40,296 nt of DNA, from positions 1 through 40,296 of the forward strand of contig JAGGUN010000025.1 of NCBI GenBank assembly GCA_021158465.1. Direction: 5' to 3'. Below the pieces are notes generated by a model that saw only the letters and a list, made by a program, of their open reading frames with translations, was not told where the DNA came from and made no database searches. Shown here in pieces: positions 15,617 to 25,329 of the stretch (position 1 is the first letter of the stretch; every line of letters starts with the position of its first letter). Position numbers and translations under genes: made by a program. This stretch comes from a bacterium (GTDB taxonomy: Bacteria > UBP14 > UBA6098 > 4484-93).

Positions 15617-16246
15617 TTACTCCTTTCTTTTTTCCTCCAGCATATCCTTGACCCGCATAAGCCGTGTGAGGTTGCCTCGCTCGACCTCCTCGAGTTTCAT
15701 CGTTATAAATTTTATTGTCTCCTCGATATCCGGAATGAGCTTATATTCGAGTGCGTTGACCCTTCTGCGTGTCTTGTCGATTTCGTCCGCGAATAGCTGC
15801 ATCTTCTTCTCAATCTCGGCGAGCTTCACAAGCTCCTCGAGTAGCTCCTTCAGTTCGAGCAGAGCAAGGTCGAACTCCGCTGTCGTCCTCAGGAAGCTGT
15901 ATGATATTATATCACCTTTCAGTGTCAGCTCGAACGACGGAATCTTCAGGTTCAGCACCTGTTTCTGCCTGACAGAGAGCGTGGTGGTAACGCCCGGTAG
16001 AGCGAACAGCTCGTAAAGTTCCTCTCGTGATAGTGTCGAGCGAGCGATTGAGAACCTTTTGAGTGCCGATATGAGCCTTTTCTCCACGCGGTTTCTCTCA
16101 CCCTTGACCGTGTCGATAAGCTCCATAAACTGGCGCATAAGCTCATCCTGCTTGTCCTTGAGGAGCTTATGTCCCCTCTTTGCAACGACTAACCTGCGTC
16201 TCAGGCGCAGATTGTTCATCCTGTTTGGGTTGACAGCGAGCTTCAT
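15617..16246 (-). CDS. atpD: V/A-type ATPase subunit D
   Basis: The 209-residue coiled-coil protein is the central rotor shaft. The N-terminus MKLAVNPNRMNNLRLRRRL and C-terminus EEVERGNLTRLMRVKDMLEE match the family, as does the paired-helix heptad pattern between. It turns within the A3B3 ring, coupled to the K ring through subunit C. It starts 6 bases after subunit B. Confidence 0.95.
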   Translation of the reverse strand: MKLAVNPNRMNNLRLRRRLVVAKRGHKLLKDKQDELMRQFMELIDTVKGERNRVEKRLISALKRFSIARSTLSREELYELFALPGVTTTLSVRQKQVLNLKIPSFELTLKGDIISYSFLRTTAEFDLALLELKELLEELVKLAEIEKKMQLFADEIDKTRRRVNALEYKLIPDIEETIKFITMKLEEVERGNLTRLMRVKDMLEEKRKE

Positions 16247-16252
16247 ATGTAT

Positions 16253-17638
16253 TTATTCTTTCTTCATATATTTCTTCAGGTATCTTTCCATAATCTCTGG
16301 CTTGACGCGCTTAAGTTCTATTGTTGGGAAGACGGAGAGCAGTTTCCATCCGAGTTCGAGTGTTTCCTCGATTGTGCGGTTGGTATATTCTCCCTGCCCG
16401 ACGAACTCTCGCTCGAATGTCTCGGCGTACTGGAAGTAGAGCTTGTCGATGTCCGATAGAGCCGCCTCGCCAAGGATAACTGCCAGCTCCTGTGCCTCCT
16501 TTCCTCTTGCGTATGCTGCGAACGACTGGCTGAACATATCGTTGTGGTCCTCTCTTGTTTTCCCGGGTCCGACGCCTTTCTGCCTCAGTCGTGATAGCGA
16601 TGGCAGGACATCGATTGGTGGCATAATACCCTTTTTGTGCAGCTGTCTTGAGAGGATGATCTGCCCTTCGGTTATGTATCCTGTGAGGTCTGGGATAGGA
16701 TGTGTCTTATCATCCTCTGGCATAGTCAGGATGGGTATCTGTGTAATAGATCCTTTTTTTCCTTTTATCCTTCCTGCTCGTTCGTATATTGTTGCCAGGT
16801 CGGTGTAGAGGTATCCTGGGTATCCTCTTCTTGCTGGTATCTCCTTTCTTGCGGCTGAGACCTCTCGGAGGGCTTCGCAGTAGTTGGTCATATCGGTTAG
16901 GATAACGAGGACATGCATATCGAGGTCGAATGCGAGGTATTCTGCTGCGGTTAGGGCGACCCTTGGTGTAGCTATCCTTTCGATTGCTGGGTCGTCGGCG
17001 AGGTTCAGAAACATCACGGAGCGTTCGAGTGCTCCGGAGCGCTGGAGTTCGGTTTTGAAGTAGTTTGCCTCCTCGAATGTTATTCCCATTGCGGCGAAGA
17101 CGACGGCGAACTGTTCGGCTTCCCCGAGGACTTTTGATTGTCTTGCGATCTGGGCTGCCAGTTGGTTATGTGGTAGCCCCGAGCCTGAGAAGATGGGCAG
17201 CTTCTGCCCGCGGACGAGAGTATTCAACCCATCTATTGCAGAGACGCCTGTCTGGATGAACTCTGATGGATACTCTCTTGCGTACGGGTTGATAGGGCTG
17301 CCGTTTATATTCAGCTTCTTCTCTGGGATGATGTTTGGTCCGCCGTCTATCGGTTTGCCGAGCCCGTTGAATATCCTTCCGACTATGTCGGGTGATACGC
17401 CGAAGGTGATGCTTTTCCCGAGGAACTTCACCCTGCTGCCTGCGACATCGACACCTGTTGCGCCCTCGAAAAGCTGGATGAGAGCCTTGTCTCTATCGAC
17501 CTCGAGCACCTTGCCTCGCCTGATTTCACCTGTGGGTAGTGTAATCTCCACCAGTTCGTCGTATCGGGCGCCCTCGACCTCCTCGACGAGGACGAGCGGA
17601 CCTGTTATCTCCCTGATTGTTGTGTATTCTTCAAGCAT
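16253..17638 (-). CDS. atpB: V/A-type ATPase subunit B
   Basis: The 461-residue regulatory (non-catalytic) nucleotide-binding subunit is recognised from [21 protein letters not shown] in place of a true P-loop, plus [34 protein letters not shown] and [20 protein letters not shown]. The missing P-loop lysine is normal for B subunits. It alternates with A in the soluble head. It overlaps subunit A by 8 bases. Confidence 0.96.
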   Translation of the reverse strand: MLEEYTTIREITGPLVLVEEVEGARYDELVEITLPTGEIRRGKVLEVDRDKALIQLFEGATGVDVAGSRVKFLGKSITFGVSPDIVGRIFNGLGKPIDGGPNIIPEKKLNINGSPINPYAREYPSEFIQTGVSAIDGLNTLVRGQKLPIFSGSGLPHNQLAAQIARQSKVLGEAEQFAVVFAAMGITFEEANYFKTELQRSGALERSVMFLNLADDPAIERIATPRVALTAAEYLAFDLDMHVLVILTDMTNYCEALREVSAARKEIPARRGYPGYLYTDLATIYERAGRIKGKKGSITQIPILTMPEDDKTHPIPDLTGYITEGQIILSRQLHKKGIMPPIDVLPSLSRLRQKGVGPGKTREDHNDMFSQSFAAYARGKEAQELAVILGEAALSDIDKLYFQYAETFEREFVGQGEYTNRTIEETLELGWKLLSVFPTIELKRVKPEIMERYLKKYMKKE

Positions 17639-19406
17639 ATGATTCTTCCTCCTCGGATACGAGTTGTGCTATATCGTGCACGAGCTGTGCCTCGATTTTT
17701 TCTATCTTGTCTATCTTGTCTTCTGGGATGAGCTTTGCCCTTGCGATCTCTTCTCTTATCGGGAGTGAGGCGATCTTGTCGAACAGAACCCCTTTGTTGA
17801 GGGCTTTCTTTGCCTCGTGGTAGAATGTGAGGACGAGGTGTAGGAGCAGGAGCTGTTTTCTCTCCGAGCAGTATGTATCGACCGTGTCGAATGCATCCTG
17901 TTGGAGGAAATCTTCCCTTATTGAGCGGGCTGCTTCGAGTATAAGCCTGTCTGATGGTCCGAGGGAATCTGCTCCGACGAGTCTGACTATCTCTTGGAGT
18001 TCTGCTTCTTGCTGTAGTATTCTCATTGCCTCTGCACGCATACTGATGAACTCTTCGCCGAATTTTTCTATGTAGTATTCTTTCAGGCTGTCCTGGTAGA
18101 GTGTGTATGAGTTGAGCCAGGATATAGCGGGGAAGTGTCTGCGGTATGCGAGGATATCCTCGAGGCTCCAGAATACACGAGCGACTCTCAGTGTTGCCTG
18201 AACGACTGGGTCGGATAGGTCTCCTCCTGGTGGTGAGACGGCGCCGATTGCTGTTAGTGAGCCGATCCTGTTATCCTGACCGAGGCAGATGATCTTTCCT
18301 GTTCGTTCGTAAAACTCTGCTATCCTTCTGCCGAGGTATGCTGGATACCCTTCCTCTCCTGGCATCTCCTCGAGCCTACCGGATATTTCCCTCATAGCTT
18401 CTGCCCATCTGGATGTTGAGTCAGCCATGAGGGCTACGGAGTACCCCATATCGCGGAAGTATTCGGCGATTGTCATCCCCGTGTAGACTGATGCCTCCCT
18501 TGCTGCGACGGGCATATTGGATGTGTTTGCGATGAGCACCGTGCGGTTCATAAGCGGTTGTCCTGTTCTTGGGTCGGTGAGTTGAGGGAACTCTATAAGG
18601 ACATCGGTCATCTCGTTTCCTCGTTCTCCACATCCGACATAGAGTATGATGTCGGCGTCGGCGTATTTAGCCAACTGGTGCTGGATGACTGTCTTCCCGC
18701 TACCGAACGGTCCGGGAATGCAGGCTGTTCCTCCCTTTCCAACGGGGAAGAATGTATCGATGATCCTCTGTCCCGAGATGAGCGGTGTGTCAGGTACGAT
18801 CTTTCTCTTATACGGTCTTGGCTGTCTGACAGGCCAGCGCTGGGTCATTGTCAAATCATGGATGTTTCCGTCGCTGGTTTTTATGCGGGCGATAATGTCT
18901 CTGATGGTGTGCTTTCCGCCGTTTATTTCGACTATTTCGCCTGATACATCAGGTGGGACAAGTATCCTGTGTGTCACGGCGATGGTTTCCTGAACGGTTC
19001 CGAGTATATCGCCACCGGTGACTTTATCGCCTACTTCCTTTTGTGGGATGAACTCCCAGAGCTTTTTCTCGTCTAAGGGTGGTTCCGATACGCCGCGGGT
19101 TATAAAGTCCCCGACCTTCTCTCTTATCTTGTTGAGGGGACGCTGAATTCCGTCATAGATGGATGCGATGAGCCCGGGTCCGAGTTCGACCGACAGCGGG
19201 GTACCTGTTAGATATACCGGCTCTCCAGGGCCGAGTCCGGATGTGTCCTCGTAGACCTGTATGGAGGCTGTATCTCCCCGGAGTTCGATTATCTCACCTA
19301 TGAGGCGGTGTTCGCTCACCATCACAACATCGTACATTCTCGCGCCTGTCATATTCTCTGCGACTACCAGCGGTCCTGATACCTTGACTATCCTTCCTTG
19401 TTGCAT
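17631..19406 (-). CDS. atpA: V/A-type ATPase catalytic subunit A
   Basis: At 591 residues this is the catalytic subunit. It has Walker A GPFGSGKT (232-239), the GERGNEM segment (260-266) with the catalytic glutamate, the bulge insertion typical of A subunits (about 110-200), and [20 protein letters not shown]. It hydrolyses or makes ATP at A/B interfaces. Four bases separate it from subunit F. Its length is standard for bacterial and archaeal A subunits. Confidence 0.97.
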   Translation of the reverse strand: MQQGRIVKVSGPLVVAENMTGARMYDVVMVSEHRLIGEIIELRGDTASIQVYEDTSGLGPGEPVYLTGTPLSVELGPGLIASIYDGIQRPLNKIREKVGDFITRGVSEPPLDEKKLWEFIPQKEVGDKVTGGDILGTVQETIAVTHRILVPPDVSGEIVEINGGKHTIRDIIARIKTSDGNIHDLTMTQRWPVRQPRPYKRKIVPDTPLISGQRIIDTFFPVGKGGTACIPGPFGSGKTVIQHQLAKYADADIILYVGCGERGNEMTDVLIEFPQLTDPRTGQPLMNRTVLIANTSNMPVAAREASVYTGMTIAEYFRDMGYSVALMADSTSRWAEAMREISGRLEEMPGEEGYPAYLGRRIAEFYERTGKIICLGQDNRIGSLTAIGAVSPPGGDLSDPVVQATLRVARVFWSLEDILAYRRHFPAISWLNSYTLYQDSLKEYYIEKFGEEFISMRAEAMRILQQEAELQEIVRLVGADSLGPSDRLILEAARSIREDFLQQDAFDTVDTYCSERKQLLLLHLVLTFYHEAKKALNKGVLFDKIASLPIREEIARAKLIPEDKIDKIEKIEAQLVHDIAQLVSEEEESYA

Positions 19407-19410
19407 AGGG

Positions 19411-19746
19411 TTACTCCTCTTTTGCTTCTCCGATTATATCCCTTCCTGCCGCCTTTTTCACAGTTGCTCTTATGTTTGCGAGCCCGAACCCGCGGCTACC
19501 TGATATGTCAGGGATAAGCACCACCGCTGGGAGAGGCTCGTATGCGATCCTGTCTATTTCTTTTTTCAATGCGGGGTAGAACCGCTCGGTCACGAATATC
19601 ACGCCGAATTCCCTGGATCTTGTAATTCTTGCGAATATCCTTTCTGCCTCCTTATCATCGGAGGCGGGGTATAGTTCGAGGCCGAGGGTGAGGAAGGGCA
19701 ATAAGGTCTCCTCGTCACCTATCATTGCCATCCTATAGGTATCCAT
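19411..19746 (-). CDS. atpF: V/A-type ATPase subunit F
   Basis: The 111-residue Rossmann-like subunit F has [34 protein letters not shown] and [14 protein letters not shown], typical of NtpG/AtpF. It binds the central stalk beside D. It overlaps subunit C by 14 bases, with the translational start inside the end of C. Confidence 0.92.
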   Translation of the reverse strand: MDTYRMAMIGDEETLLPFLTLGLELYPASDDKEAERIFARITRSREFGVIFVTERFYPALKKEIDRIAYEPLPAVVLIPDISGSRGFGLANIRATVKKAAGRDIIGEAKEE

Positions 19747-20752
19747 ACGGTATTATTCTCCTTATTCTTTCTTCTGGCAGACCGGAGAGGCGTGCAAGTA
19801 TTATCCTGCGTATTGTGGTTATCTCGAGTGTAATCTTCTCCCAGTATGCATACACGATTTCGAGTCCGAACGGGCAGAACTTTGTATTGTCGAGGAACAG
19901 AAGCTCATATGCCTCGCACAACACATCGAAATCCAAAAACTCCTTTTCGTTGATTGCTCTTGCGAGCTCATCTCCGAGTCGTCTGCCGAGGTAGCTTACC
20001 GATAGCTTCGTTGGAATGGCTTCCTCCTGTTTATCTGAGAGTTCGTCGAAGTAGTTTAGTGCCAGCTTTCCGAACGGAACAAAGACTGTTTTGAAAAATC
20101 CGTAGGGTAGTTTAAGCAACCTTGTTCTGACGAAGTTTTTTATGTTGAGCAGGTCGCTCTTCAAGCCGATATATTCCTTTATAAACCTGTTTCCTTCCAG
20201 GCAGTTTTTGAGGAGGGAGAGGTACTCCTTATCGAGGGTGATATCGATAGTTGCTGGGTTCTTTGTTGCCTCGTACTCCTGTTTGGCTTGCTCGATGGAG
20301 TGTATAAACTCGACTGGTATCTTCTCTTTTTCTCCCGCTGTAAAGAGGCGTCTGAGCCTTGTTGCGCTGAGGTTCCCTATGTGGACGATGCCTGCATCCT
20401 TCGGCTTTTCACCGGAGATTTGGCATTTGAGGAGGTATGCTGCATTGGTAAAATCATACTTTGCCTTTAGACAGAACGGTAGTCTTGAGTTGGGCAGTAG
20501 CTCATCGATAAGGTTCAGGGTTTCCCTTTCTGCGTCGGCAAGTCCTGCTTCGTAGTCCTCGATGCTTGGGTTCTCGGAGTTTTTCAGGTAGTATCCTGCC
20601 TCCTCGAACGCCTTGCCCAGTTCATCTGTTGGTATCTCTGCGAGTTTGTAGAAGTCCGCCTTTCGCAGGAGTCTTGTTTCCTTTGCTCTTATCACTCCGG
20701 AGGCATAGGCGTATCTCGTATCGCCGGTCGTTATGATAGGTTGGAACAGCAT
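19733..20752 (-). CDS. atpC: V/A-type ATPase subunit C
   Basis: The 339-residue helical funnel protein belongs to the subunit C/d family, which joins the rotor shaft to the membrane ring. Supporting segments are YAYASGVIRAKETRLL at the N-terminus, LKAKYDFTNAAYLLKCQISG in the middle, and EIVYAYWEKITLEITTIRRI near the end. It has no membrane segments, as expected. It lies one base after subunit E. Confidence 0.93.
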   Translation of the reverse strand: MLFQPIITTGDTRYAYASGVIRAKETRLLRKADFYKLAEIPTDELGKAFEEAGYYLKNSENPSIEDYEAGLADAERETLNLIDELLPNSRLPFCLKAKYDFTNAAYLLKCQISGEKPKDAGIVHIGNLSATRLRRLFTAGEKEKIPVEFIHSIEQAKQEYEATKNPATIDITLDKEYLSLLKNCLEGNRFIKEYIGLKSDLLNIKNFVRTRLLKLPYGFFKTVFVPFGKLALNYFDELSDKQEEAIPTKLSVSYLGRRLGDELARAINEKEFLDFDVLCEAYELLFLDNTKFCPFGLEIVYAYWEKITLEITTIRRIILARLSGLPEERIRRIIPYGYL

Positions 20753-20753
20753 G

Positions 20754-21320
20754 TCAGTCTTTCGGGAAAAGAAGGTTAACGAGTTTCTCTGTCAGATTTT
20801 CTCGTCCCTCGGAGAAGATTGCGTCGACGGAGAGGTTGTACCGCACCTTTCCTTTGTCGATTATCACTCCGTAGTCTATCTCGTCGGTCTTCGAGACGGT
20901 AAAACCTTTTTCGAACTCTCTTTTGAACATTTCACCGCGGCGTTGGAAGTCCTTGGCTCCGATGAAGATGGTACCCGAGTCGGTTATCTTATCCACTGCC
21001 TTCTTGATGCGTGATACATACTTTTCGTCGGGCATATTCAGGAGGTGCTGCTTTGCCTGTGAGAATAGCTCCTCGAGTAGCTGTTGCTTGAGGGCGAGTA
21101 TCTGTTTTCTCATCTCGGAGCGAGCCGATGCTATCTTGTGTTCGAATGTTCTCTTTTTGATGAGTTCTGCTTCCTCTTGGATATTCTTGAGTTGTGATTT
21201 TCTTTCCTGCTCTATTTCCGTCTCGATGAGCTGGATTTCTTCCTCTGTTTCCTTCTGGATCTGTTGTATCTCTTCTTGTGTGTCCTGTCTTATCCGCTCG
21301 ATGATCTCTTTGTATCCCAT
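20754..21320 (-). CDS. atpE: V/A-type ATPase subunit E
   Basis: This 188-residue peripheral-stalk protein has a long N-terminal coiled coil (about 1-105, very rich in Glu, Gln, Lys) and a C-terminal globular part (VSRIKKAVDKITDSGTIFIG). This is the normal layout of subunit E, which pairs with the H/G subunit upstream in the same operon. It begins 8 bases after the K gene. Confidence 0.9.
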   Translation of the reverse strand: MGYKEIIERIRQDTQEEIQQIQKETEEEIQLIETEIEQERKSQLKNIQEEAELIKKRTFEHKIASARSEMRKQILALKQQLLEELFSQAKQHLLNMPDEKYVSRIKKAVDKITDSGTIFIGAKDFQRRGEMFKREFEKGFTVSKTDEIDYGVIIDKGKVRYNLSVDAIFSEGRENLTEKLVNLLFPKD

Positions 21321-21328
21321 AATTTCTC

Positions 21329-21889
21329 CTATGTCAGCTTGATGTTCAGTAGGATGAGGACGGAAGCGAGCAGTCCAAGGATTGCGTAGAATTCGACGAA
21401 TGCTGCGAGTGTCATTGCCTTTGCTACCTGTGTTTTGTCCTTGACGACGAGTCCGACGCCTGATGCGCAGACCTTACCTTGGTATATAGCGGAGAGGAGT
21501 CCTGCGAAGCCTATCGGTAGTCCTGCACATAGGAATCGCCATCCGGCGGATACTGTGAGGGCAGCGGTGTTCCCACCTAATATCCCGCTCCAGAGGATGA
21601 TGAGGAAGCCGACAACGAATCCGTATATTCCCTGTGTTCCGGGCAGGGCGGACAGTAGCAAAAACTGAGGGAAGAGCTCAGGGTTCTCGTGCATTGCACC
21701 GAGGCTCATATTTGCTGATATCATAATCCCCATAGCGGAGCCGATCCCTGCCATGGCGACGGCGATTGCTGCTCCGATGATGGCGAGGGCAACGCCACCT
21801 ATCCCCTCAGAAGATGTCTCGATTTCCTGTGCGGATGCAACGGAAAAAGCGGCAAGAAGCAGCAGAGCTGATAGTAGAACCCTTTTCAT
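21329..21889 (-). CDS. atpK: V/A-type ATPase proteolipid subunit K with sodium site
   Basis: The 186-residue protein has a cleavable-type leader (MKRVLLSALLLLAAFSVASA) and then two helical hairpins. Compared with E. hirae NtpK as I recall it, the sodium ligands are kept: L82, T85 and Q86 in ALPGTQGIYG, Q137 in YQGKV, and E166 in VEFYAILGL. This predicts Na+ coupling. Only the second hairpin carries the carboxylate, as in the doubled NtpK type. The extra leader is not part of the E. hirae protein. It sits between subunits I and E. Confidence 0.95.
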   Translation of the reverse strand: MKRVLLSALLLLAAFSVASAQEIETSSEGIGGVALAIIGAAIAVAMAGIGSAMGIMISANMSLGAMHENPELFPQFLLLSALPGTQGIYGFVVGFLIILWSGILGGNTAALTVSAGWRFLCAGLPIGFAGLLSAIYQGKVCASGVGLVVKDKTQVAKAMTLAAFVEFYAILGLLASVLILLNIKLT

Positions 21890-21898
21890 TTCTCCTCC

Positions 21899-23839
21899 TT
21901 AATCGGTTATTACTATGTTCCTGTATTCCTTTTTGAACGGCTTGAACACCTTTCCTCCTCCCTCATAGAACTTTGTAAAGAACTCGACGAACTGCAGTCT
22001 TGCTGGGTGGACGAAGGCTGATATTGCTGATAGCCCGATGTATGCTGTATGCCCCAGAAGCAGGATCAGAACGGCTATAAGTATCCCGATGACCGGTATC
22101 CCTGAGACCGTCTTTGCAATGATGTCTATTACATTGGCGATGACTCCTGTTGCCAGTCCGAGTGCTAATAGCCTTGAGTATGATAGTATGTCGCCGAACA
22201 GTCCTATTATGGCATACAATCCATCGAATCCGAGCGCCTCATATACCGACTTGCCGACCCCTTCCCCTGATGCAATTCCGAGGATAAGGTTGCCGAATAG
22301 CATCCCCAGAACACCGTAGAATAGCATATTGGTATAGATAGCTGCATAAGGTTTGATAACATCCGGCAGCAGGAAGCTTATCATAGCTGCTCCTGCTCCG
22401 AGGGATATTGCTACCCAGGAGAGGGAGACGACGATAGTTCTTATCTTTCTCACTATGCTTTTCAGGTGGAGTAGTTTCACATACATCCCTGCCAGGAAGC
22501 CCACGGAGAGCTGTATTGCGCCGAGTATAATTACTATGCTGAAAAACACCATAGCATCCTGCAGTGGGTCGAACAGTTTGAGTGTTTTGAGGATAGGAAT
22601 GTTTATCTCTGATGCGTTCATACCGAAGTATCCACCTGTTGCTATTCCTGCTAAGATAGCGAAGAATCCGCCGTAGGCGATGAGTTTCATAAGTCTTTTT
22701 GCTCCTGGGTCTTTACGGAAGAGGATGGCTCCGGTTATCCCTGCGAGTGATAGAACGAGCCCGTATCCTGCGTCTGTTATTGCTATGCCGAAGAACAGCG
22801 GGAAGAAGAGGGCAACAAGCGGTGTCGGGTCTATCATTCCTGGGCTTGGATATCCGTAGAGCGATGTTACCACCTCAACAGGTTTCAGTACTTCTGGGTT
22901 CTTGAGTGCGACAGGTGGTTCTTCGCCTTCTTTCGGAGCTATCTCTATTATCTCGCTGCTCGGGAAGAGTGAAGCTGTCTTTTCCTTGAACTCGGCGAAC
23001 TCGTCCTCTCGTATCCAGCCGGTGAGGATCTTTGTTTTCGCTGTCTTTCGCGCCTTGGATATAACGGTTGCCTGTTCGAGGAGGATCGTATACTGGTCGA
23101 GAGCGATAAGCAGCTCCCTTATAGCGGGTAGTTTTGCTTTTATGCCGTTAACGAGAGCCTCTTTCTCCGCTGTCAGTTTTTCTATCTTTTGGGTAAGGTG
23201 CTCCTTTATATTGTCTATTCTCCCCTCGAATTCGTCGAATTTGTGCTCGACGAGCTCTACCCTATGTAGGAGCTGTTTTACCTCTTCTTCTTGTGAGCGG
23301 TGGTAGAGGAGGAAGCAGTAGTCCCCCTCGTGATGATGAGAGATAGTTTCTGTATATAGGAGTGGGAGGTTTTTCTTTTCCGTTTCGAATATCTTAGTGG
23401 TGAATGCAGGAACGAGTCCCAGTTTCATACGGACGAACTCGGTATCTTGAATTAGCTTCAGTGGAGCGTCCATTCCTGACCATTTTTCGATGTGTGCCTT
23501 TTTTGCCTCGAGCGATTTTATATTGCCGTCGAGCCGTTCCAGCCTTCCCGATGCGGTTTCTATTTCCTCGAGTATCGAGTCGAGCTTTCTCTCATCGACA
23601 TACTTTTCCTTTTCTTTTATTGCCGGTGGTTTTGGCTTTTCGCTGAACTGTTCCAGGAAAGAGATAGCCCAGTTTATCCTTCTTATCTTCTTTTCGAGTT
23701 CGTCGATTTTTGGAAGGGGTTCTCCCTCCTCGGGGGTCTCGATCTGTATTACCCCTTGTGTGTGCAAGTAGTCGACGATCTGCTCGCTCTCATTGGAGAG
23801 GAATATAATTCCGATCTTTTTCATTTGGGCAACAGCCAT
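21899..23839 (-). CDS. atpI: V/A-type ATPase stator subunit I
   Basis: The 646-residue subunit has a cytosolic coiled-coil half (about 1-330) and a membrane half with several helices (about 335-630). The essential arginine is R556 in LSYSRLLALGLATG, which faces the ring carboxylate. It provides the ion half-channels. A single shared base joins it to subunit H, and 9 bases separate it from K. Confidence 0.95.
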   Translation of the reverse strand: MAVAQMKKIGIIFLSNESEQIVDYLHTQGVIQIETPEEGEPLPKIDELEKKIRRINWAISFLEQFSEKPKPPAIKEKEKYVDERKLDSILEEIETASGRLERLDGNIKSLEAKKAHIEKWSGMDAPLKLIQDTEFVRMKLGLVPAFTTKIFETEKKNLPLLYTETISHHHEGDYCFLLYHRSQEEEVKQLLHRVELVEHKFDEFEGRIDNIKEHLTQKIEKLTAEKEALVNGIKAKLPAIRELLIALDQYTILLEQATVISKARKTAKTKILTGWIREDEFAEFKEKTASLFPSSEIIEIAPKEGEEPPVALKNPEVLKPVEVVTSLYGYPSPGMIDPTPLVALFFPLFFGIAITDAGYGLVLSLAGITGAILFRKDPGAKRLMKLIAYGGFFAILAGIATGGYFGMNASEINIPILKTLKLFDPLQDAMVFFSIVIILGAIQLSVGFLAGMYVKLLHLKSIVRKIRTIVVSLSWVAISLGAGAAMISFLLPDVIKPYAAIYTNMLFYGVLGMLFGNLILGIASGEGVGKSVYEALGFDGLYAIIGLFGDILSYSRLLALGLATGVIANVIDIIAKTVSGIPVIGILIAVLILLLGHTAYIGLSAISAFVHPARLQFVEFFTKFYEGGGKVFKPFKKEYRNIVITD

Positions 23840-24144
23840 CAGAGGATCTCCTGGAGTATCAGTTCGATTCCGGATTGCCTTGCAGATTCTGCTTTCTTGC
23901 GGATGTTATCCAGCTGGGATTTCAGCTCTTCCTTCATCCTCTTGATTTCTTCTTCTGCCAGTTTCTCGCCTTCCTGTTTTGCCTTCGCCAGGGCTTCCTC
24001 TCGGATCTGCTTTAGTTCTTCTCTCATATGTGCAAGTTTCTCGCGGGCAGCTTCGATCTTTTTCTTCTTTATCGATTGGGCTTCTTTTATCTTCTTTTCT
24101 GCTTCTATTTCTTCATTGTGTATCTTTTTGATGATCTCTTCCAT
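23839..24144 (-). CDS. V/A-type ATPase peripheral-stalk subunit H/G
   Basis: This 101-residue protein is almost one continuous charged coiled coil with no membrane segment, the build of the H/G stalk subunit that pairs with E. It is the first ATPase gene of the cluster, 8 bases after the bactofilin gene and directly before subunit I, the usual position. Low-complexity coiled coils are weak evidence alone, so the call relies on place and length. Confidence 0.82.
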   Translation of the reverse strand: MEEIIKKIHNEEIEAEKKIKEAQSIKKKKIEAAREKLAHMREELKQIREEALAKAKQEGEKLAEEEIKRMKEELKSQLDNIRKKAESARQSGIELILQEIL

Positions 24145-24152
24145 ATTTCTCC

Positions 24153-24512
24153 TTATCTGGTTGTTGATTCCTCCTGCATAAGGCTTTGTCCATGAAATGT
24201 TGCACCCTCGTCTATTCGGAGTGAGCCTGTTCGTATCTCTCCTGTGACTGATGCTGTTGATTCGAGGTGGACGCCGTTGGGGGCGTTTATGTTTCCTATC
24301 ACATTCCCTGCGATGAACGCCCTTTTGCAGTTGATGGTATCCGACTTAACCTTTCCGTTCTTGCCGACGGTTAGTGTTCCTGTTGCGAGGATATTCCCGA
24401 CGATCTCACCGTCGATACGGATTCCACCCTCTACCTTTATCTCGCCTTTCATCTGTGACCCTGTTCCGATTATCGTGTTTAGGGGTTCGTCTTGTTCCTG
24501 TTTTTTAGCCAT
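24153..24512 (-). CDS. Bactofilin
   Basis: The 119-residue protein has the bactofilin beta-helix (about 14-112). Typical strands are GTGSQMKGEIKVEGGIRIDG, VGNILATGTLTVGKNGKVK, AFIAGNVIGNINAPNGVHLE and VTGEIRTGSLRIDEGATFHG. The short tails on both sides are also typical. Bactofilins form nucleotide-independent filaments in the cytosol, often at the membrane. It overlaps the M23 peptidase gene by 8 bases; this pair is widely conserved and often serves cell shape. Adjacent parAB also recalls the Myxococcus arrangement, in which bactofilin scaffolds position ParABS. Confidence 0.93.
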   Translation of the reverse strand: MAKKQEQDEPLNTIIGTGSQMKGEIKVEGGIRIDGEIVGNILATGTLTVGKNGKVKSDTINCKRAFIAGNVIGNINAPNGVHLESTASVTGEIRTGSLRIDEGATFHGQSLMQEESTTR

Positions 24513-25329
24513 CTTTCTTTTCCTTCTTCCTTAGGAATTTCATTGGGTCCTGTGGGATGTTATGGAACAGTATCTCGTAGTGGAGATGAGGTGATGTGCT
24601 TTTTCCTGTGTTGCCGGAGAGCCCCACAAGTTCCCCTTTCCTTACCAGTTTTCCTTGTGAGACAGCGATGCTTGACAGGTGTCCGTAGACTGTTTTGTAT
24701 CCGTTCAGGTGGTTGAGCCTAACTACCTTTCCAAGTTGTGGTTCGTCCCCGGTGTATTCGACGATGCCGGATGCGGTTGCGAAGACAGGTGTTTTCTCTG
24801 GCAGGGCGATATCCACTCCTGTGTGCGGGTTTTTGAACCTTGGCAGTGTTTCGCCGAAGGTTGCTGATATATACCCTTTTGCAGGGAGCCCTGATGGGAG
24901 CCGTGAGCGTTCTTCCTGGACCGAATATGCCAACCTTGCTATTTCTGGGTCGGTGAATGCGATGTTTGTTTTCTCTTCTGGGAGGGCGGATGCCATCTGT
25001 TTTTCCCTAAGCCTGCTGGTCGGGGAGCTTTCGTCTACCTCTAACATTTTGAATATCTGCTGGCGAAGTTTTCTCATCTCGTTAAGCTCCTGCTCCAGTT
25101 TGGCAAGCTTTTTCTGGTTCTCTTTCAATGTTCTGTTCTCTTCCTCAAGTTTGTGTAGCTTATGGAATGAGAAGAAGACAGACCCGTAGACTGCTATCAT
25201 CATAACCGAGCCTACAATAATAATCCCGATAACAGATAATGCAACATAAAAAGTTGACCTGTGTATGCGAAACCTTTTCAGTGTTCCGTCATCTGGCGCG
25301 ACGATTATTGTTATGTATCTACCTTCCAT
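24505..25329 (-). CDS. Membrane-anchored M23 (LytM) peptidase
   Basis: The 274-residue protein has a short cytosolic start, one membrane helix (about 29-52), a coiled coil (about 57-95) and a C-terminal LytM domain (about 150-265). The zinc ligands are H169 and D173 (HTGVD) and H250; H217 (YGHLSS) and H248 (HLH) are the other catalytic histidines. All are present, so it should be an active peptidoglycan endopeptidase. It overlaps parB by 11 bases and bactofilin by 8. Bactofilin-linked M23 enzymes locally remodel the wall to set curvature or shape. Confidence 0.93.
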   Translation of the reverse strand: MEGRYITIIVAPDDGTLKRFRIHRSTFYVALSVIGIIIVGSVMMIAVYGSVFFSFHKLHKLEEENRTLKENQKKLAKLEQELNEMRKLRQQIFKMLEVDESSPTSRLREKQMASALPEEKTNIAFTDPEIARLAYSVQEERSRLPSGLPAKGYISATFGETLPRFKNPHTGVDIALPEKTPVFATASGIVEYTGDEPQLGKVVRLNHLNGYKTVYGHLSSIAVSQGKLVRKGELVGLSGNTGKSTSPHLHYEILFHNIPQDPMKFLRKKEKKDG

